A stretch of DNA of 64,000 nt from Thiohalocapsa sp. (lineage in GTDB: Bacteria > Pseudomonadota > Gammaproteobacteria > Chromatiales > Chromatiaceae): the NCBI GenBank assembly GCA_021736785.1, contig JAIPFF010000005.1, forward strand, positions 1 to 64,000. The letters are read 5' to 3'. The first letter of the stretch is position 1, and the number at the start of each line of letters is the position of its first letter. Of this stretch, positions 1 to 10,082 are shown piece after piece. The position numbers were made by a program, and so were the translations under genes. The notes below the pieces were generated by a model. That model made no database searches, was not told where the DNA came from, and saw nothing but the letters and a program-made list of their open reading frames with translations.

Positions 1-131
1 GCGGGGGCAGCCCGACGCGACCGTCTGCGGCATGGATGCCGCTGCCGAGCCTACAGGGACGTATTCACGGCGTGTCGCGGCGGGCTGCCCCCGCGCCCCC
101 ACGCCAACCGATTGAAGGAGCAACACCGACA

Positions 132-983
132 ATGACCGAGCACAAACCCAGCATTTTGATTACCGGCTGCTCCAGCGGCATCGGCCACGTCTGCGCCCAC
201 GGCCTCGCCCGCCGCGGTTGGCAAGTGATCGCCTCCGCGCGCAAACAAGCCGACGTCCAACGCCTCGCCGACGAAGGCCTGGCTGCCGTGCGCCTGGACC
301 TCGACGACCCCGACAGTATCGCCGAAGGCCTCGCCGAAACCCTGGCACTCACCGGCGGCACCCTCGACGCCCTCTTCAACAACGGCGCCTACGGCCAGCC
401 CGGCGCCGTCGAAGACCTGACCCGCGACGCACTCCGCGCCCAACTCGAGACCAACCTCCTCGGCTGGCACGACCTCACCCGCCGCATTATCCCGATTATG
501 CGCGCCCGCGGACACGGACGCATCGTACAAAACAGCTCCGTGCTGGGCTTCGTGGGCCTGCCCTACCGCGGCGCCTACGTCGCAAGCAAATTCGCCCTCG
601 AAGGCCTCACAGACACCCTGCGTCTCGAACTGGCCGGCACCGGCATCCACGTTTCCCTGATCGAGCCCGGCCCCATCCTGAGCCGCTTCAGGGAAAATGC
701 CCGGGAAGCCTACCGAAGACACATCGACCCCGCCGTCAGCGTGCACCGCGAGACGTACCTGCGCATGGAAGAAAGACTCGACAAACAAGGCGCCGCGCAA
801 CCGTTTACCTTACCCGCCGACGCCGTGCTGAAAAAACTCCTGCACGCCCTCGAAAGCCCGCGCCCGAAACCGCGCTACTACGTCACCCTGCCCACGCACC
901 TGCTCGGCATACTGCGCCGCATCCTGTCCACGCGCGCCCTCGACCGCGTGCTGCGCAAGGCCTCGCGCGGCGGCCGCGGCTGA
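132..983 (+). CDS. SDR family oxidoreductase
   Basis: A 283-residue classical short-chain dehydrogenase/reductase, an NAD(P)-dependent cytoplasmic enzyme. The nucleotide-binding motif TGCSSGIG is at residues 11-18, NNGA at 83-86, catalytic Ser at about 135 and the YxxxK pair at Y149/K153, followed by a helical C-terminal extension. The frame is open from 36, but the ATG at 132 has a GAAGGAG ribosome site about 13 bases upstream and puts the Rossmann motif at the usual distance, so I start there. The substrate cannot be told from sequence. It stands alone and points towards gshA, which is transcribed towards it. Confidence 0.88.
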   Translation: MTEHKPSILITGCSSGIGHVCAHGLARRGWQVIASARKQADVQRLADEGLAAVRLDLDDPDSIAEGLAETLALTGGTLDALFNNGAYGQPGAVEDLTRDALRAQLETNLLGWHDLTRRIIPIMRARGHGRIVQNSSVLGFVGLPYRGAYVASKFALEGLTDTLRLELAGTGIHVSLIEPGPILSRFRENAREAYRRHIDPAVSVHRETYLRMEERLDKQGAAQPFTLPADAVLKKLLHALESPRPKPRYYVTLPTHLLGILRRILSTRALDRVLRKASRGGRG

Positions 984-1101
984 AAAGGGTTCAACATCGT
1001 CCGGCGCCGCGCAGACTCCAAGCTGCAACTGAAATCCCGGCACGAAAAGACAGGGCTCGCCGGCGCAAGCGGTCGAGGGCGACGCCCTTGGCGGCGACCA
1101 C

Positions 1102-2718
1102 TCAGAGCGGCGGCTTCAACGCAACCGGCCGATCCTCGCGCTGCGCAAAATAGCGCGCCAGAAACTCGTCGAAGTCCAAATCGTCCGCCGCCTCCAGCGC
1201 CTGCTGGCGATCCATCGACTCCAACGACAACCGGCGAAGCCATTGCAGGCGTTCCGCATCGAGCTCGAGGCCTCGGAACGCCGTCCGGTGCTGCTCGCTC
1301 AGGCGTGCCGCGAACTGCGCAAAGCCTTCCTTTTCGGCGCGCATCTCCGCCAACATACGCGCCGAAGGCGTCGCATCAGGCTCCAGCACCTTTTCGCGCT
1401 GCGCCCGCACACTGTCGTTGTACAAGCCGCTCGCCGCAGCATCCAACAACTCGGCCACCGGCCCCATCGCATCCAATACATCCATCGCCCATTGCCGAAG
1501 CGAAACGGCGCCCCCCGGACGCTGCAACTGCAGACCCGGCTCACGGCCGCGATGGGCTGACAATACTTGATTGGCGTCGATGAAACGGCGCTCGCGGGCG
1601 TCGATGCGCGGACTATCGATCAAGAGGCTGTAGAGCATCAGCACCGTCAGAAAGCGCATCTCCGGCGCATCGATCCCGAGCGGATGGAACGCATTGACGT
1701 CCAGCGAACGAAGCTCGACATAACGAACTCCGCGGCGGCGCAGCGCCAAAGTCGGGCGCTCCATCCACTCGGCGATCTGCTTCGGGCGCACCGTGCTGTA
1801 GTACTCGTTCTCGATCTGCAGCACGTGATCGTTGAGCTGCTCATAGCGCCCGTTCACCTTGACCCCGATCGACTCGTACTGGGGGCAAGGCGTCTCGATG
1901 GCCCAGGTCAGACTGCGGACATAGGCATCCAGGCTGTCATAGCTCGCCTTCATGCCCGTGCCTTCTTCCTGGCGGTTCTGATAGCCGATATCCCCCATTC
2001 GCAGCGATGTCGCGTAGGGCGAATAGAGCGTCGTGTCGTCGAAGCACTGCAAGTCGCCGACGGCCTCCTGCACGAAGCTGCGACACACCGCCGGCGACGC
2101 GCCGAACAGATAAGGCACCAGCCAGCCGAGCCGCTGCAAGTTGCGGATCATGCCCATGTAGGACTCGGCCTGAAAATCGAGCACCGGCCGCGCGCTGCCT
2201 TCGATCTCGCGGTACTCCGGCCAAAGTGCTTCCGAGAACGAAAAATTGAAGTGAACGCCGGCGATGATCTGCATGACGCGGCCGTAGCGATTGCCCAGAC
2301 CGCGCCGATACACCGTTTTCATCTGCGCCGCGTTCGAGCTGCCGTAGCGTGCGAGCGGAATGGATGCGCCGCCGCCCAACACGCACGGCATGCTGGTCGC
2401 CCATAAGCGCTCGTCGTCGATGTGCCGATAGACGAACAGATGCAAGTCGCGCAACAGATCCAACACCGTCTCGGCCGAGAACTGCGGCGGCGTCACCAAC
2501 TCAAGCAGCGCCTCGGAGAAGTCGGTCGTAATCAGCGGATGGGTCAGCGCCGAGCCGAGCGCGCTCGGATGCGGCGTCGCCGACACATGACCGTCAGGTC
2601 CAACCCGCAGCGCCTCTTTTTCGAGTCCGACGAGGTTCTGCCCCAGGATCGATCGCAACGCCGGGGCCGCGAGCGCATCGAGACGCCGCTTCGAAACGGC
2701 CGCGCTTGTTGTGGTCAT
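1102..2718 (-). CDS. gshA: Glutamate-cysteine ligase (GshA, E. coli type)
   Basis: A 538-residue enzyme for the first step of glutathione synthesis, the ATP-dependent joining of L-glutamate and L-cysteine in the cytoplasm. It resembles the gammaproteobacterial class I family over its full length: the N-terminal GLEKEALRV block, MGMIRNLQRLGW, LFGASPAVC and the YSPYATSLRMGDIGY segment are all recognisable. E. coli GshA is 518 residues, so the length fits. There is no clear Shine-Dalgarno upstream of the ATG. The gene is transcribed in the same direction as prc but separated from it by about 210 bases with a strong hairpin. Confidence 0.95.
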   Translation of the reverse strand: MTTTSAAVSKRRLDALAAPALRSILGQNLVGLEKEALRVGPDGHVSATPHPSALGSALTHPLITTDFSEALLELVTPPQFSAETVLDLLRDLHLFVYRHIDDERLWATSMPCVLGGGASIPLARYGSSNAAQMKTVYRRGLGNRYGRVMQIIAGVHFNFSFSEALWPEYREIEGSARPVLDFQAESYMGMIRNLQRLGWLVPYLFGASPAVCRSFVQEAVGDLQCFDDTTLYSPYATSLRMGDIGYQNRQEEGTGMKASYDSLDAYVRSLTWAIETPCPQYESIGVKVNGRYEQLNDHVLQIENEYYSTVRPKQIAEWMERPTLALRRRGVRYVELRSLDVNAFHPLGIDAPEMRFLTVLMLYSLLIDSPRIDARERRFIDANQVLSAHRGREPGLQLQRPGGAVSLRQWAMDVLDAMGPVAELLDAAASGLYNDSVRAQREKVLEPDATPSARMLAEMRAEKEGFAQFAARLSEQHRTAFRGLELDAERLQWLRRLSLESMDRQQALEAADDLDFDEFLARYFAQREDRPVALKPPL

Positions 2719-2777
2719 GTTCGGGATTGGCTGGCAAAGATGAGCTGGAGACGAGGCAAGCAGGCAGCATCGATAGC

Positions 2778-2805
2778 GGCTCGGCCGGCTTGAGCCGGCC
2801 GAGCC
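2778..2805. terminator. Perfect 12-bp stem-loop between prc and gshA
   Basis: Arms GGCTCGGCCGGC and GCCGGCCGAGCC close a TTGA loop. The hairpin lies downstream of the prc stop and upstream of gshA. No T-run follows on the minus strand, so it is a candidate terminator or mRNA-stabilising hairpin, not a textbook intrinsic terminator. Confidence 0.5.
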
Positions 2806-2932
2806 TTCATCGGGACGCCGGACCGATGAACGTTGGGCCGACGGACGCTGGGCGGACAGACACCGTGCGGATAAACGCCGGCAGATACCCCGTTACGCAT
2901 CCGATCCGTATCGGCGGCGGCCCCGCGGCGAA

Positions 2933-5035
2933 TCAGTCCCGCATTGCGGCCCGGGGCCGCTCGTCGCCGGCACGGGAAACAATGATGTCGGCAATGATAC
3001 GCGCTGTTTCCTCGACTTGGATACGGTCGATGACATCCTGCTGCGCCTCCAGCGCATCCTCGTCGACATCGTCGGCATCCTCGTCGATCGGCTCCACGCC
3101 GCGCGCGCGCAGAAAACGCTCGCGCTCCTCTTTCAGCAACTTGTCCCTCGCGTCCGACTCGGTGCGGCGCTCGACCTCGCGCAGGGAGACGATATCTTGT
3201 TCGTCGATCTCGGCCAGCACTTTGCCCTGCGAGGCCAGCATGCGGAAGCCGTCGTCGCGGGCAATGCGCACGGCCGAGCGCTGCTTGAGCGCGTCGATAT
3301 CGATACTTCCGAAGCTGCTGTAGCGCGCCGGGCGTATACGTCCCCACGGCAGCGCATTCTCAAGTGAGCGCTCGCCGTGATCTTCGCCGGTATAGCCGAA
3401 TTCGAACAGGATGTCGGGCTCGACGCCCTTCAACTGGGTACTGCCGCCGCTGACGCGGAAGAACTCGGCCATGGTCAGCCGCAGCCGGCCCAAGTCGTCG
3501 GCGTCCCCGGGCACGTAGCGATCGAGGTCGATCAGAGTCTGCACCGTCCCCTTGCCGAACGTGGGCTCGCCGACGATCAGGCCGCGCCCGTAATCCTGAA
3601 TGGCGCCGGCGAAGATCTCCGACGCGGAGGCGCTGTTGCGGTCGACCAGCACCGCCAGCGGGCCGCCGTAGACCACGCCGGGTGCCGGATCGGTTTCCAC
3701 CTGAACCTTGCCCATCGCATCCTTGACCTGCACCACCGGTCCCTCGTCGATGAAGAGTCCGGTCAGCGCCTTGGCCTCGGTCAGCGAGCCGCCGCCGTTG
3801 CCGCGCAGATCCACCACCAGGCCGTCGATATCTTGCGCCTGCAGTTCCTCGATCAGCTTGCGCACGTCGCGCGTCGTACTGCGGAAGCTGCGGCTGCCCT
3901 CGGACTCGGCCCGGAAGTCGCGATAGAACGCGGGCACCTCGATCACGCCGATGCGCGTCGAAGGCGCATTCTCCAGCGCGTCGATGACGAAAGACTTCGC
4001 GGCTTGATCCTCGAGCTTGATCTCGTTGCGGACCAGCCGAACCTCGCGCGTGCGCCCGCTCGAGCCTTCCGCCTTCGGAATGGTCAACAACCGCACCACC
4101 GACCCCTTCGGTCCACGGATCTTGTCGACCACGTCCTGCAGGCGCCAGCCGACCACATCCTCCATCTCGCCATCGAGCCCCTGCGCTACGCCGATGATCT
4201 TGTCGCCGGACGAGACCTGCCCCGACTGGCGCGCCGGACCGCCGGCGATGGTGCGCTGGATGACGGTGTACTCGCTCTCGGCGCTGAGCACGGCGCCGAT
4301 GCCCTCGAGCGAAAGGCGCATGCTGATGTCGAAATTCTCCGAGGTGCTCGGCGACATGTAGCTGGTATGCGGCTCGAGCGTGCGCGTGTAGGCGTTGACG
4401 AAGGCCTGATAGACATCGTCCGCCGTGAACTGGTGAATGCGCCGCGTAATGCCCTCGTAACGGTCGCGCAGTTGCTCGCGGATCTCCTCGTCGCTCTTCT
4501 CGGCAAGGCGCAGTGTGAGGAAATCGTTCTTCACGCGCTTGCGCCAGATGTCCTCGACTTCTGCTTCGCTCTTGGCCCAATCCGCGTCTTGACGATCGAA
4601 GCGATAGGTTTCCGGACGGTCGAAGTCGAACTCGCCGTCGAGCAGCGAGAGGGCGTACTCCACACGACTGTCGACGCGCATGCGGTAGACGCGGAAAATG
4701 TCGAATGCGGTGTCCAGCTTGCCTTTGGCGAGGTCGTCGTCCAAACGACCGGCGCCGCGCAGAAAACGATCCACATCGCGCTCGAGAAAGAACGACCTGT
4801 TGGGGTCGAGATCCGCGAAATAGTTGACGATGGTGTTTTCGGCGAACGAGTCGTCGAGACGGAAGGTGCGGTAATGGAAGCGCTCCAGCACCTTGTTGAT
4901 GACCACCATGGTCTTGGCCTGACGCTCGTTCGGGAAAAGCTCGGCCAAACCGACCGTGCGCAACTCCGCATGGGCAGTGACGAACAATGCCCCGAGAACG
5001 GCGGCGACTAGCAGCTGTAAGACAAAACGCCTCAT
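2933..5035 (-). CDS. prc: Carboxy-terminal (tail-specific) processing protease Prc
   Basis: A 700-residue periplasmic serine protease (E. coli Prc is 682). An N-terminal signal peptide ending near AHA is followed by the Prc N-terminal domain, a PDZ domain (around EGIGAVLS to GDKIIGV), and the S41 catalytic domain. The catalytic region SASASEIF with Ser about residue 472 and the general-base Lys in FGKGTVQ are intact. It degrades proteins with nonpolar C-termini and processes envelope substrates. I start at MRRF (5035) with GAGAG about 8 bases upstream; an ATG nine bases earlier (5044) is the alternative. The frame stays open further upstream, but that part has no protein-like composition. Confidence 0.94.
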   Translation of the reverse strand: MRRFVLQLLVAAVLGALFVTAHAELRTVGLAELFPNERQAKTMVVINKVLERFHYRTFRLDDSFAENTIVNYFADLDPNRSFFLERDVDRFLRGAGRLDDDLAKGKLDTAFDIFRVYRMRVDSRVEYALSLLDGEFDFDRPETYRFDRQDADWAKSEAEVEDIWRKRVKNDFLTLRLAEKSDEEIREQLRDRYEGITRRIHQFTADDVYQAFVNAYTRTLEPHTSYMSPSTSENFDISMRLSLEGIGAVLSAESEYTVIQRTIAGGPARQSGQVSSGDKIIGVAQGLDGEMEDVVGWRLQDVVDKIRGPKGSVVRLLTIPKAEGSSGRTREVRLVRNEIKLEDQAAKSFVIDALENAPSTRIGVIEVPAFYRDFRAESEGSRSFRSTTRDVRKLIEELQAQDIDGLVVDLRGNGGGSLTEAKALTGLFIDEGPVVQVKDAMGKVQVETDPAPGVVYGGPLAVLVDRNSASASEIFAGAIQDYGRGLIVGEPTFGKGTVQTLIDLDRYVPGDADDLGRLRLTMAEFFRVSGGSTQLKGVEPDILFEFGYTGEDHGERSLENALPWGRIRPARYSSFGSIDIDALKQRSAVRIARDDGFRMLASQGKVLAEIDEQDIVSLREVERRTESDARDKLLKEERERFLRARGVEPIDEDADDVDEDALEAQQDVIDRIQVEETARIIADIIVSRAGDERPRAAMRD

Positions 5036-5286
5036 GATCGACATCTCTCGTTGCCCGCGTTGTGCTGCGCGGTGATGATCGGCCGCGCCGTTGGCCGAAG
5101 CAGCGCCCGGCGCCGGTGCCGGCACACTCCGTCGCCGCTCGGGAGCGGCTGCGCGCATGCCGTCGGTCCCTCGCGCGGCGAGCGCAGCGGCGCCGTCGGC
5201 GCCATCGGCGAAGGCCCGGAACGATCCTTTGACTGTAGCACCGCGGCCGGCCCGGTCCAAATCCGGCCGGCCGAGGATACCGCTCG

Positions 5287-6072
5287 TCATGGCTTGCCGG
5301 CCGCGTCGAGCCAGATCAGCGACGCCATACGCCCGGTGCGCCCGTCGCGGCGGAATGAAAAAAAGCGGTCGGTGTCCGCGACGGTAGAATATCGACCACC
5401 GGCGACGGCGAGAATTCCCGACGCGGCAAGCCGTTGGCGCGCCAGTTCGTAGAGATCGGCAAAAAAGCGGTCGCCGGTGCCGGGCCGGAATGCGGTGGCC
5501 GCGGCTTCGGAGTGCGCGCAGAAACAGTCGTAGACGTCGGGGCCGACCTCGAACGCCTCGGGGCCGATCGCAGGGCCGAGCCAGGCCATCAATTCCTGCG
5601 GCGGCGGCCCTATCCGCGCCACCGCCGCTTCGATGACACCGCCCGCAATTCCGCGCCAGCCCGCGTGCACCGCTGCAACCGCGGTGCCGGCCCGATCGCA
5701 CAGCAACACCGGCAAGCAGTCGGCGGTCAGGACCGCGCAGACCCGCCCGGGAGTGCTGGTCACCGCGGCATCGGCGACGGCGGGCATCGCTTCCGTGCTC
5801 CGTGCCGGCTTGCCGCCGGCCGCGGCCGCCTCGAGGACATGCACGTCGCAGCCATGCACCTGCTCCAGCCAGGTCGGCTCCGAGGGTAATTCGAGGGTCG
5901 CCGCCAGCCGCGCCCGGTTGGCCGCCACGCGGGCCGGGTCATCGCCGACGTGGGCGGCCAGATTCAGGCTCTCGAACGGCCCGCTGCTGACCCCGCCGGC
6001 GCGCGTGCTCGCGGCGGCGCGCACGTTGGGCGGCGCTTGCCAATCAGGCTCCAGCCAATCAAGTGCCGGCAT
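5287..6072 (-). CDS. pgeF: Laccase-domain protein YfiH (purine nucleoside phosphorylase family)
   Basis: A 261-residue member of the YfiH/LACC1 family. Originally called polyphenol oxidases, these are now known as multifunctional purine nucleoside phosphorylases/deaminases, and the bacterial protein also edits peptidoglycan precursors. Metal-site motifs are present: QVHGCDVH, TADCLPVLLCD and VHAGWRG. The ATG at 6072 lies inside the end of rluD (14-base overlap), the same coupling as rluD-yfiH in E. coli and Pseudomonas. Cytoplasmic. Confidence 0.92.
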   Translation of the reverse strand: MPALDWLEPDWQAPPNVRAAASTRAGGVSSGPFESLNLAAHVGDDPARVAANRARLAATLELPSEPTWLEQVHGCDVHVLEAAAAGGKPARSTEAMPAVADAAVTSTPGRVCAVLTADCLPVLLCDRAGTAVAAVHAGWRGIAGGVIEAAVARIGPPPQELMAWLGPAIGPEAFEVGPDVYDCFCAHSEAAATAFRPGTGDRFFADLYELARQRLAASGILAVAGGRYSTVADTDRFFSFRRDGRTGRMASLIWLDAAGKP

Positions 6073-7063
6073 CCGTACTCTCCAGTTGTTGCAGCAGCGC
6101 CGCCATATCCGCGGCCATCGGTACTTCCCAGCTGACCGCCTCGCCGGTCGTCGGATGCGCCAGGCCGAGCCTGATCGCGTGCAGCGCCTGCCTCGGAAAG
6201 CGCCCCAGCGCCTGCGCGGTGGCCGGATCCAAGCCCTTGTGCGGCCGCGGGCGGCCGCCATAGACCGGATCGCCTACCAAAGGATGGCGGATATGGGCCA
6301 TATGCACACGGATCTGGTGCGTGCGCCCGGTTTGCAGCGTCACCGCCAGCAGCGTGTAGCCGCGGAACGCTCGCAGAATCCGGTAGTCGGTGACCGCCTG
6401 GCGTCCGCCGGCGATCACCGCCATCGATGTGCGGCGCGTCGGATGCCGGCCGATGGGCGCATCCACGCATCCGCCGCTGACCGGCTCGCCGACGACCAGT
6501 GCCCGGTATTCGCGGCGCACGCTGCGCGCCTGCAGCTGTGCCACCAGCGAGCGGTGGGCGCCGGGCGACTTGGCGACGACCAGCAAGCCCGTTGTATCCT
6601 TATCCAAACGGTGTACGATGCCGCAGCGGGGCAGCCGCGCCAGGGACGGATCGTAGTGCAGCAGACCGTTCTGCAGTGTCCCGTTCCAATTGCCGGCGGC
6701 GGGATGAACGACCAGGCCGGCGGGCTTGTCGATTACCAACAGATCCGCGTCTTCGTGCACGATACTCAGAGCAATCGGCTCCGGCGCGAAGCGCTCGTCG
6801 GATTCGAGCACCGCGCGCAGCCGCACCCGCTCTCCGCCGCGCACTTTGGTGCGCGCTCGCGCGGGCGCGCCCTCGATCAGCACCAGGCCGGCGTCGATCC
6901 AGACCTGCAACCGGCTGCGGGAGAACTCGGGCAGCAGCTCGGCCAAGGCCTGATCCAGTCGCCGGCCTGCCTGGTCGGCCGGCAGCGTCACGTCCCGCTC
7001 GACGGCGGCCTCGGCGGCTGAGAGGGGCGGTGCATCCCCGGGCTGGTGTTCTCGGTGGGACAC
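6059..7063 (-). CDS. rluD: 23S rRNA pseudouridine synthase RluD
   Basis: A 334-residue enzyme that makes pseudouridines 1911, 1915 and 1917 in helix 69 of 23S rRNA. An N-terminal S4 RNA-binding domain (about residues 27-85) precedes the RluA-family catalytic domain. The signature HRLDKDTTGLLVVAK carries the catalytic Asp. It is divergent from bamD and overlaps yfiH, an arrangement conserved among gammaproteobacteria, which favours RluD over RluC or RluA. Confidence 0.93.
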   Translation of the reverse strand: MSHREHQPGDAPPLSAAEAAVERDVTLPADQAGRRLDQALAELLPEFSRSRLQVWIDAGLVLIEGAPARARTKVRGGERVRLRAVLESDERFAPEPIALSIVHEDADLLVIDKPAGLVVHPAAGNWNGTLQNGLLHYDPSLARLPRCGIVHRLDKDTTGLLVVAKSPGAHRSLVAQLQARSVRREYRALVVGEPVSGGCVDAPIGRHPTRRTSMAVIAGGRQAVTDYRILRAFRGYTLLAVTLQTGRTHQIRVHMAHIRHPLVGDPVYGGRPRPHKGLDPATAQALGRFPRQALHAIRLGLAHPTTGEAVSWEVPMAADMAALLQQLESTDAGT

Positions 7064-7301
7064 GGAGTTCCGTTATACTGATCGGCTGATCCGGCAGGAA
7101 AATGCAATCGGGGCGCCGGGAGCGCACGGGGGCAGCGGCGCCACTGCCGCGGCAGCCGCCGGCAACGACGCCGCGCGACGGCCGCAAGCCGCGCCCCGGG
7201 CGGGTGCGGCAACGCGGCGGCGGCGCGGAACACGTGTCTCGGCGGCCACCAGATCTTTGCGAGGGGTCGGACCCTCTCTTTCAACCAATGCGGTCAATGT
7301 C

Positions 7302-8129
7302 ATGTCAGTGATTCGAGCAGCACTCGTTCCGATTATCCTCGCCGTCGCGCTGTCTGGCTGCGGCATGCTGTCTGAAGACTACGACCAGACCGAGGGTTGG
7401 ACGGCCAGCGAAATCTACAATAAGGCCGCACGGGAGATGGACGGCGCCAACTACGAGCGCGCCATCGACCTGTATCGCAAGCTCGAGACCCGGTATCCGT
7501 TCGGACGCTACGCGATGCAAGGTCAACTCGACGTCGCCTACGCCTACTACAAGTCGGACCAGCCCGAAGAGGCGATCGCGGCCGCGGACCGCTTCATCAA
7601 GCTCTACCCGCAGAATCCCTATGTCGACTATGCCTATTATCTAAAGGGTATTGTCAACTACAACCGCAGCGTCGGCTTCATCGATCGCTTCATACCCGCG
7701 GACGCTTCCCAGCGCGACCCGGGCTCGGCACTGGACGCGTTCCAGGACTTCTCGGAACTGGTGCAGCGCTTCCCCGACAGCAAGTACGCCGAGGACGCGC
7801 GCCAGCGCATGTTGTACCTGCGCAATAACCTAGCTAGAAACGAGGTCAATGTCGCGCGCTACTACATGAGGCGAGGCGCCTATATTGCGGCGGCGAACCG
7901 GGCGCAGTACGTGATCGAGCGCTTCCAGCGCACGCCGGCGGTGGAAGACGCCTTGGAGGTCATGATCGATGCCTACGAAGCGCTCGGAAAGGAGCAACTC
8001 GCTGCCGACGCCCGCCGGGTGCTGGTCATGAACCGCGAGGCGGGGCGCTTCATCGACGACGAACCGCGCCCCGACGACGTGAGCCTAGGCCGGAAAATCT
8101 GGGAATACCTGCAGCTCGACGAAAATTGA
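7302..8129 (+). CDS. bamD: Outer membrane assembly lipoprotein BamD
   Basis: A 275-residue essential component of the BAM complex that folds beta-barrel proteins into the outer membrane. The N-terminal signal ends in the lipobox LSGC (Cys at about residue 19). Five TPR-like helical pairs follow, with the typical blocks EIYNKAAREMDGANYERAIDLY and FIKLYPQNPYVDYAYYLKG region by region. The ATG at 7302 gives a normal lipoprotein signal; the upstream frame would add about 15 unlikely residues. There is no strong ribosome site. Divergent from rluD, as in E. coli. Confidence 0.95.
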   Translation: MSVIRAALVPIILAVALSGCGMLSEDYDQTEGWTASEIYNKAAREMDGANYERAIDLYRKLETRYPFGRYAMQGQLDVAYAYYKSDQPEEAIAAADRFIKLYPQNPYVDYAYYLKGIVNYNRSVGFIDRFIPADASQRDPGSALDAFQDFSELVQRFPDSKYAEDARQRMLYLRNNLARNEVNVARYYMRRGAYIAAANRAQYVIERFQRTPAVEDALEVMIDAYEALGKEQLAADARRVLVMNREAGRFIDDEPRPDDVSLGRKIWEYLQLDEN

Positions 8130-8502
8130 CGCCGGTCGTACGAGGCGGGCCGGCGCATCCCGACGCCCGACACAAACGCCTGGAGGATCCGCCGCGAGGC
8201 CGCGGCAGCTCGATCCAGCCTGCAAGGCATCCAAAGCCGGGTGCGAGCCGGGTGCGAGCCGGGTCCGGGGCCCGACCCGGAATCGGCTTCGGGAAGCGGC
8301 CCCGAAGAGATCTCGATGGGATCCGGAATGGGCCGGCAACCGGCTTTGAATCAGGCGCGAGAACCTGCTCGGGCGTCGGCGCAGCGCTCGACGCCCACCG
8401 GACATTTGCACGGAGCGCGCCGGCGCCGCGCCCGCCGGGCCGCTGCGCCGGTCGACCTGATTCTCAGACCCCGTTACCCGCTGCCGGCGACATCCCCGGG
8501 CG
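8130..8502. other. Convergent gap between bamD and glnB
   Basis: About 370 bases with no plausible gene. It contains the short tandem repeat at 8236-8265 and several G+C-rich inverted segments, but no intrinsic terminator with a T-run. Confidence 0.6.
8236..8265. repeat. 11-bp tandem repeat, about 2.6 copies
   Basis: The unit GCCGGGTGCGA starts at 8236 and 8247; a third, diverging copy starts at 8258. It lies in the gap after bamD. Confidence 0.75.
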
Positions 8503-8911
<409 letters not shown>

Positions 8912-9100
8912 TTGCCAACGACGCTGGTGCCCGGGGGATCCGGATCTGTCCGCGGACCTGCTCGGCGTCGCGCTTCCCGTCGTCGGCCACTTGCGGGAAA
9001 AATATCTCCGTAAGGGCCCGTCCGTCGCGCCCGGCCATGCGCCGGCGCTGGCCACCGGCGCGGACTACGTACTTAAGCTCAGGCGAGCCTAGCCGCGGAC

Positions 9101-9973
9101 CTAGCCGGCCAGCACGGCCGCGACGCGCGCACCGAGCTCGGCCGGCGAGCGCACGGTGGCAACGCCCGCGGACTCCAACGCCGCGTACTTGCCCTGGGCG
9201 GTGCCGGCGCCGCCGGTCACGATGGCACCCGCGTGTCCCATGCGCTTGCCCGGCGGAGCCGTCACGCCGGCGACATAGGCCACCACCGGCTTGGACACGT
9301 GCTCGCGGATGTAGTCGGCAGCCGCTTCTTCCGCGCCGCCGCCGATCTCGCCCACCATCAGCACCGCCTCGGTCTGTGCGTCTGCCTCGAACAATGCCAG
9401 GCAGTCGGTAAAGTCGAGGCCGCCGACCGGGTCGCCGCCGATGCCGATACAGGTGCTCTGCCCGAGGCCCTCCCGGGTGGTCTGATAGACCGCCTCGTAG
9501 GTCAGCGTACCGGAGCGCGAGACGATGCCGATGCGCCCGGGCCGATGAATGCTGCCCGGCATAATGCCGATTTTGCAGGCGTCGGGGGTGATGATGCCGG
9601 GACAGTTCGGCCCGATCAGCACCGTGTCCGTGGATGCCAGCGCCGCCTTGACCCGCAGCATATCGAGCACCGGCACGCCCTCGGTGATACAGACCACGAC
9701 GCGGATTCCGGCATCGGCGGCTTCCAGAATCGCATCCGCCGCGAAAGGCGCCGGGACATAGATCATGCTGGCATCGGCACCCGTGTCGCGCACGGCATCG
9801 TGCACGGTGTCGAAAACCGGCCGGTCGAGATGCCGCTGGCCGCCCTTTCCCGGCGTGACGCCGCCGACCAGATTCGTGCCGTAGGCAATCGCCTGCTCGC
9901 TGTGAAAGGTGCCCTGTTTTCCGGTGAAACCCTGACAGATGACACGGGTCTCCGCACCGACCAATACGCCCAT
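9101..9973 (-). CDS. sucD: Succinate-CoA ligase subunit alpha
   Basis: A 290-residue alpha subunit of succinyl-CoA synthetase (TCA cycle, substrate-level phosphorylation). The N-terminal CoA-binding Rossmann domain begins [11 protein letters not shown], the nucleotide-binding GPNCPGII is clear, and the phosphorylated histidine lies in the C-terminal GHAGAIV. The ATG at 9973 has GGAG about 9 bases upstream. The gap to sucC is 109 bases, wider than in most sucCD operons; the frame remains open across it but encodes nothing family-like. Confidence 0.95.
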   Translation of the reverse strand: MGVLVGAETRVICQGFTGKQGTFHSEQAIAYGTNLVGGVTPGKGGQRHLDRPVFDTVHDAVRDTGADASMIYVPAPFAADAILEAADAGIRVVVCITEGVPVLDMLRVKAALASTDTVLIGPNCPGIITPDACKIGIMPGSIHRPGRIGIVSRSGTLTYEAVYQTTREGLGQSTCIGIGGDPVGGLDFTDCLALFEADAQTEAVLMVGEIGGGAEEAAADYIREHVSKPVVAYVAGVTAPPGKRMGHAGAIVTGGAGTAQGKYAALESAGVATVRSPAELGARVAAVLAG

Positions 9974-10082
9974 CGTGGATGCTCCAAACCTCGTCCGGCT
10001 GGCCGGACCGCCGCCGCCGAAACGCCCGCGCCGGCTCCGGCATTGTATTCCGCGCTGATTCAGCGCCCGAGCCGGCTGCCGC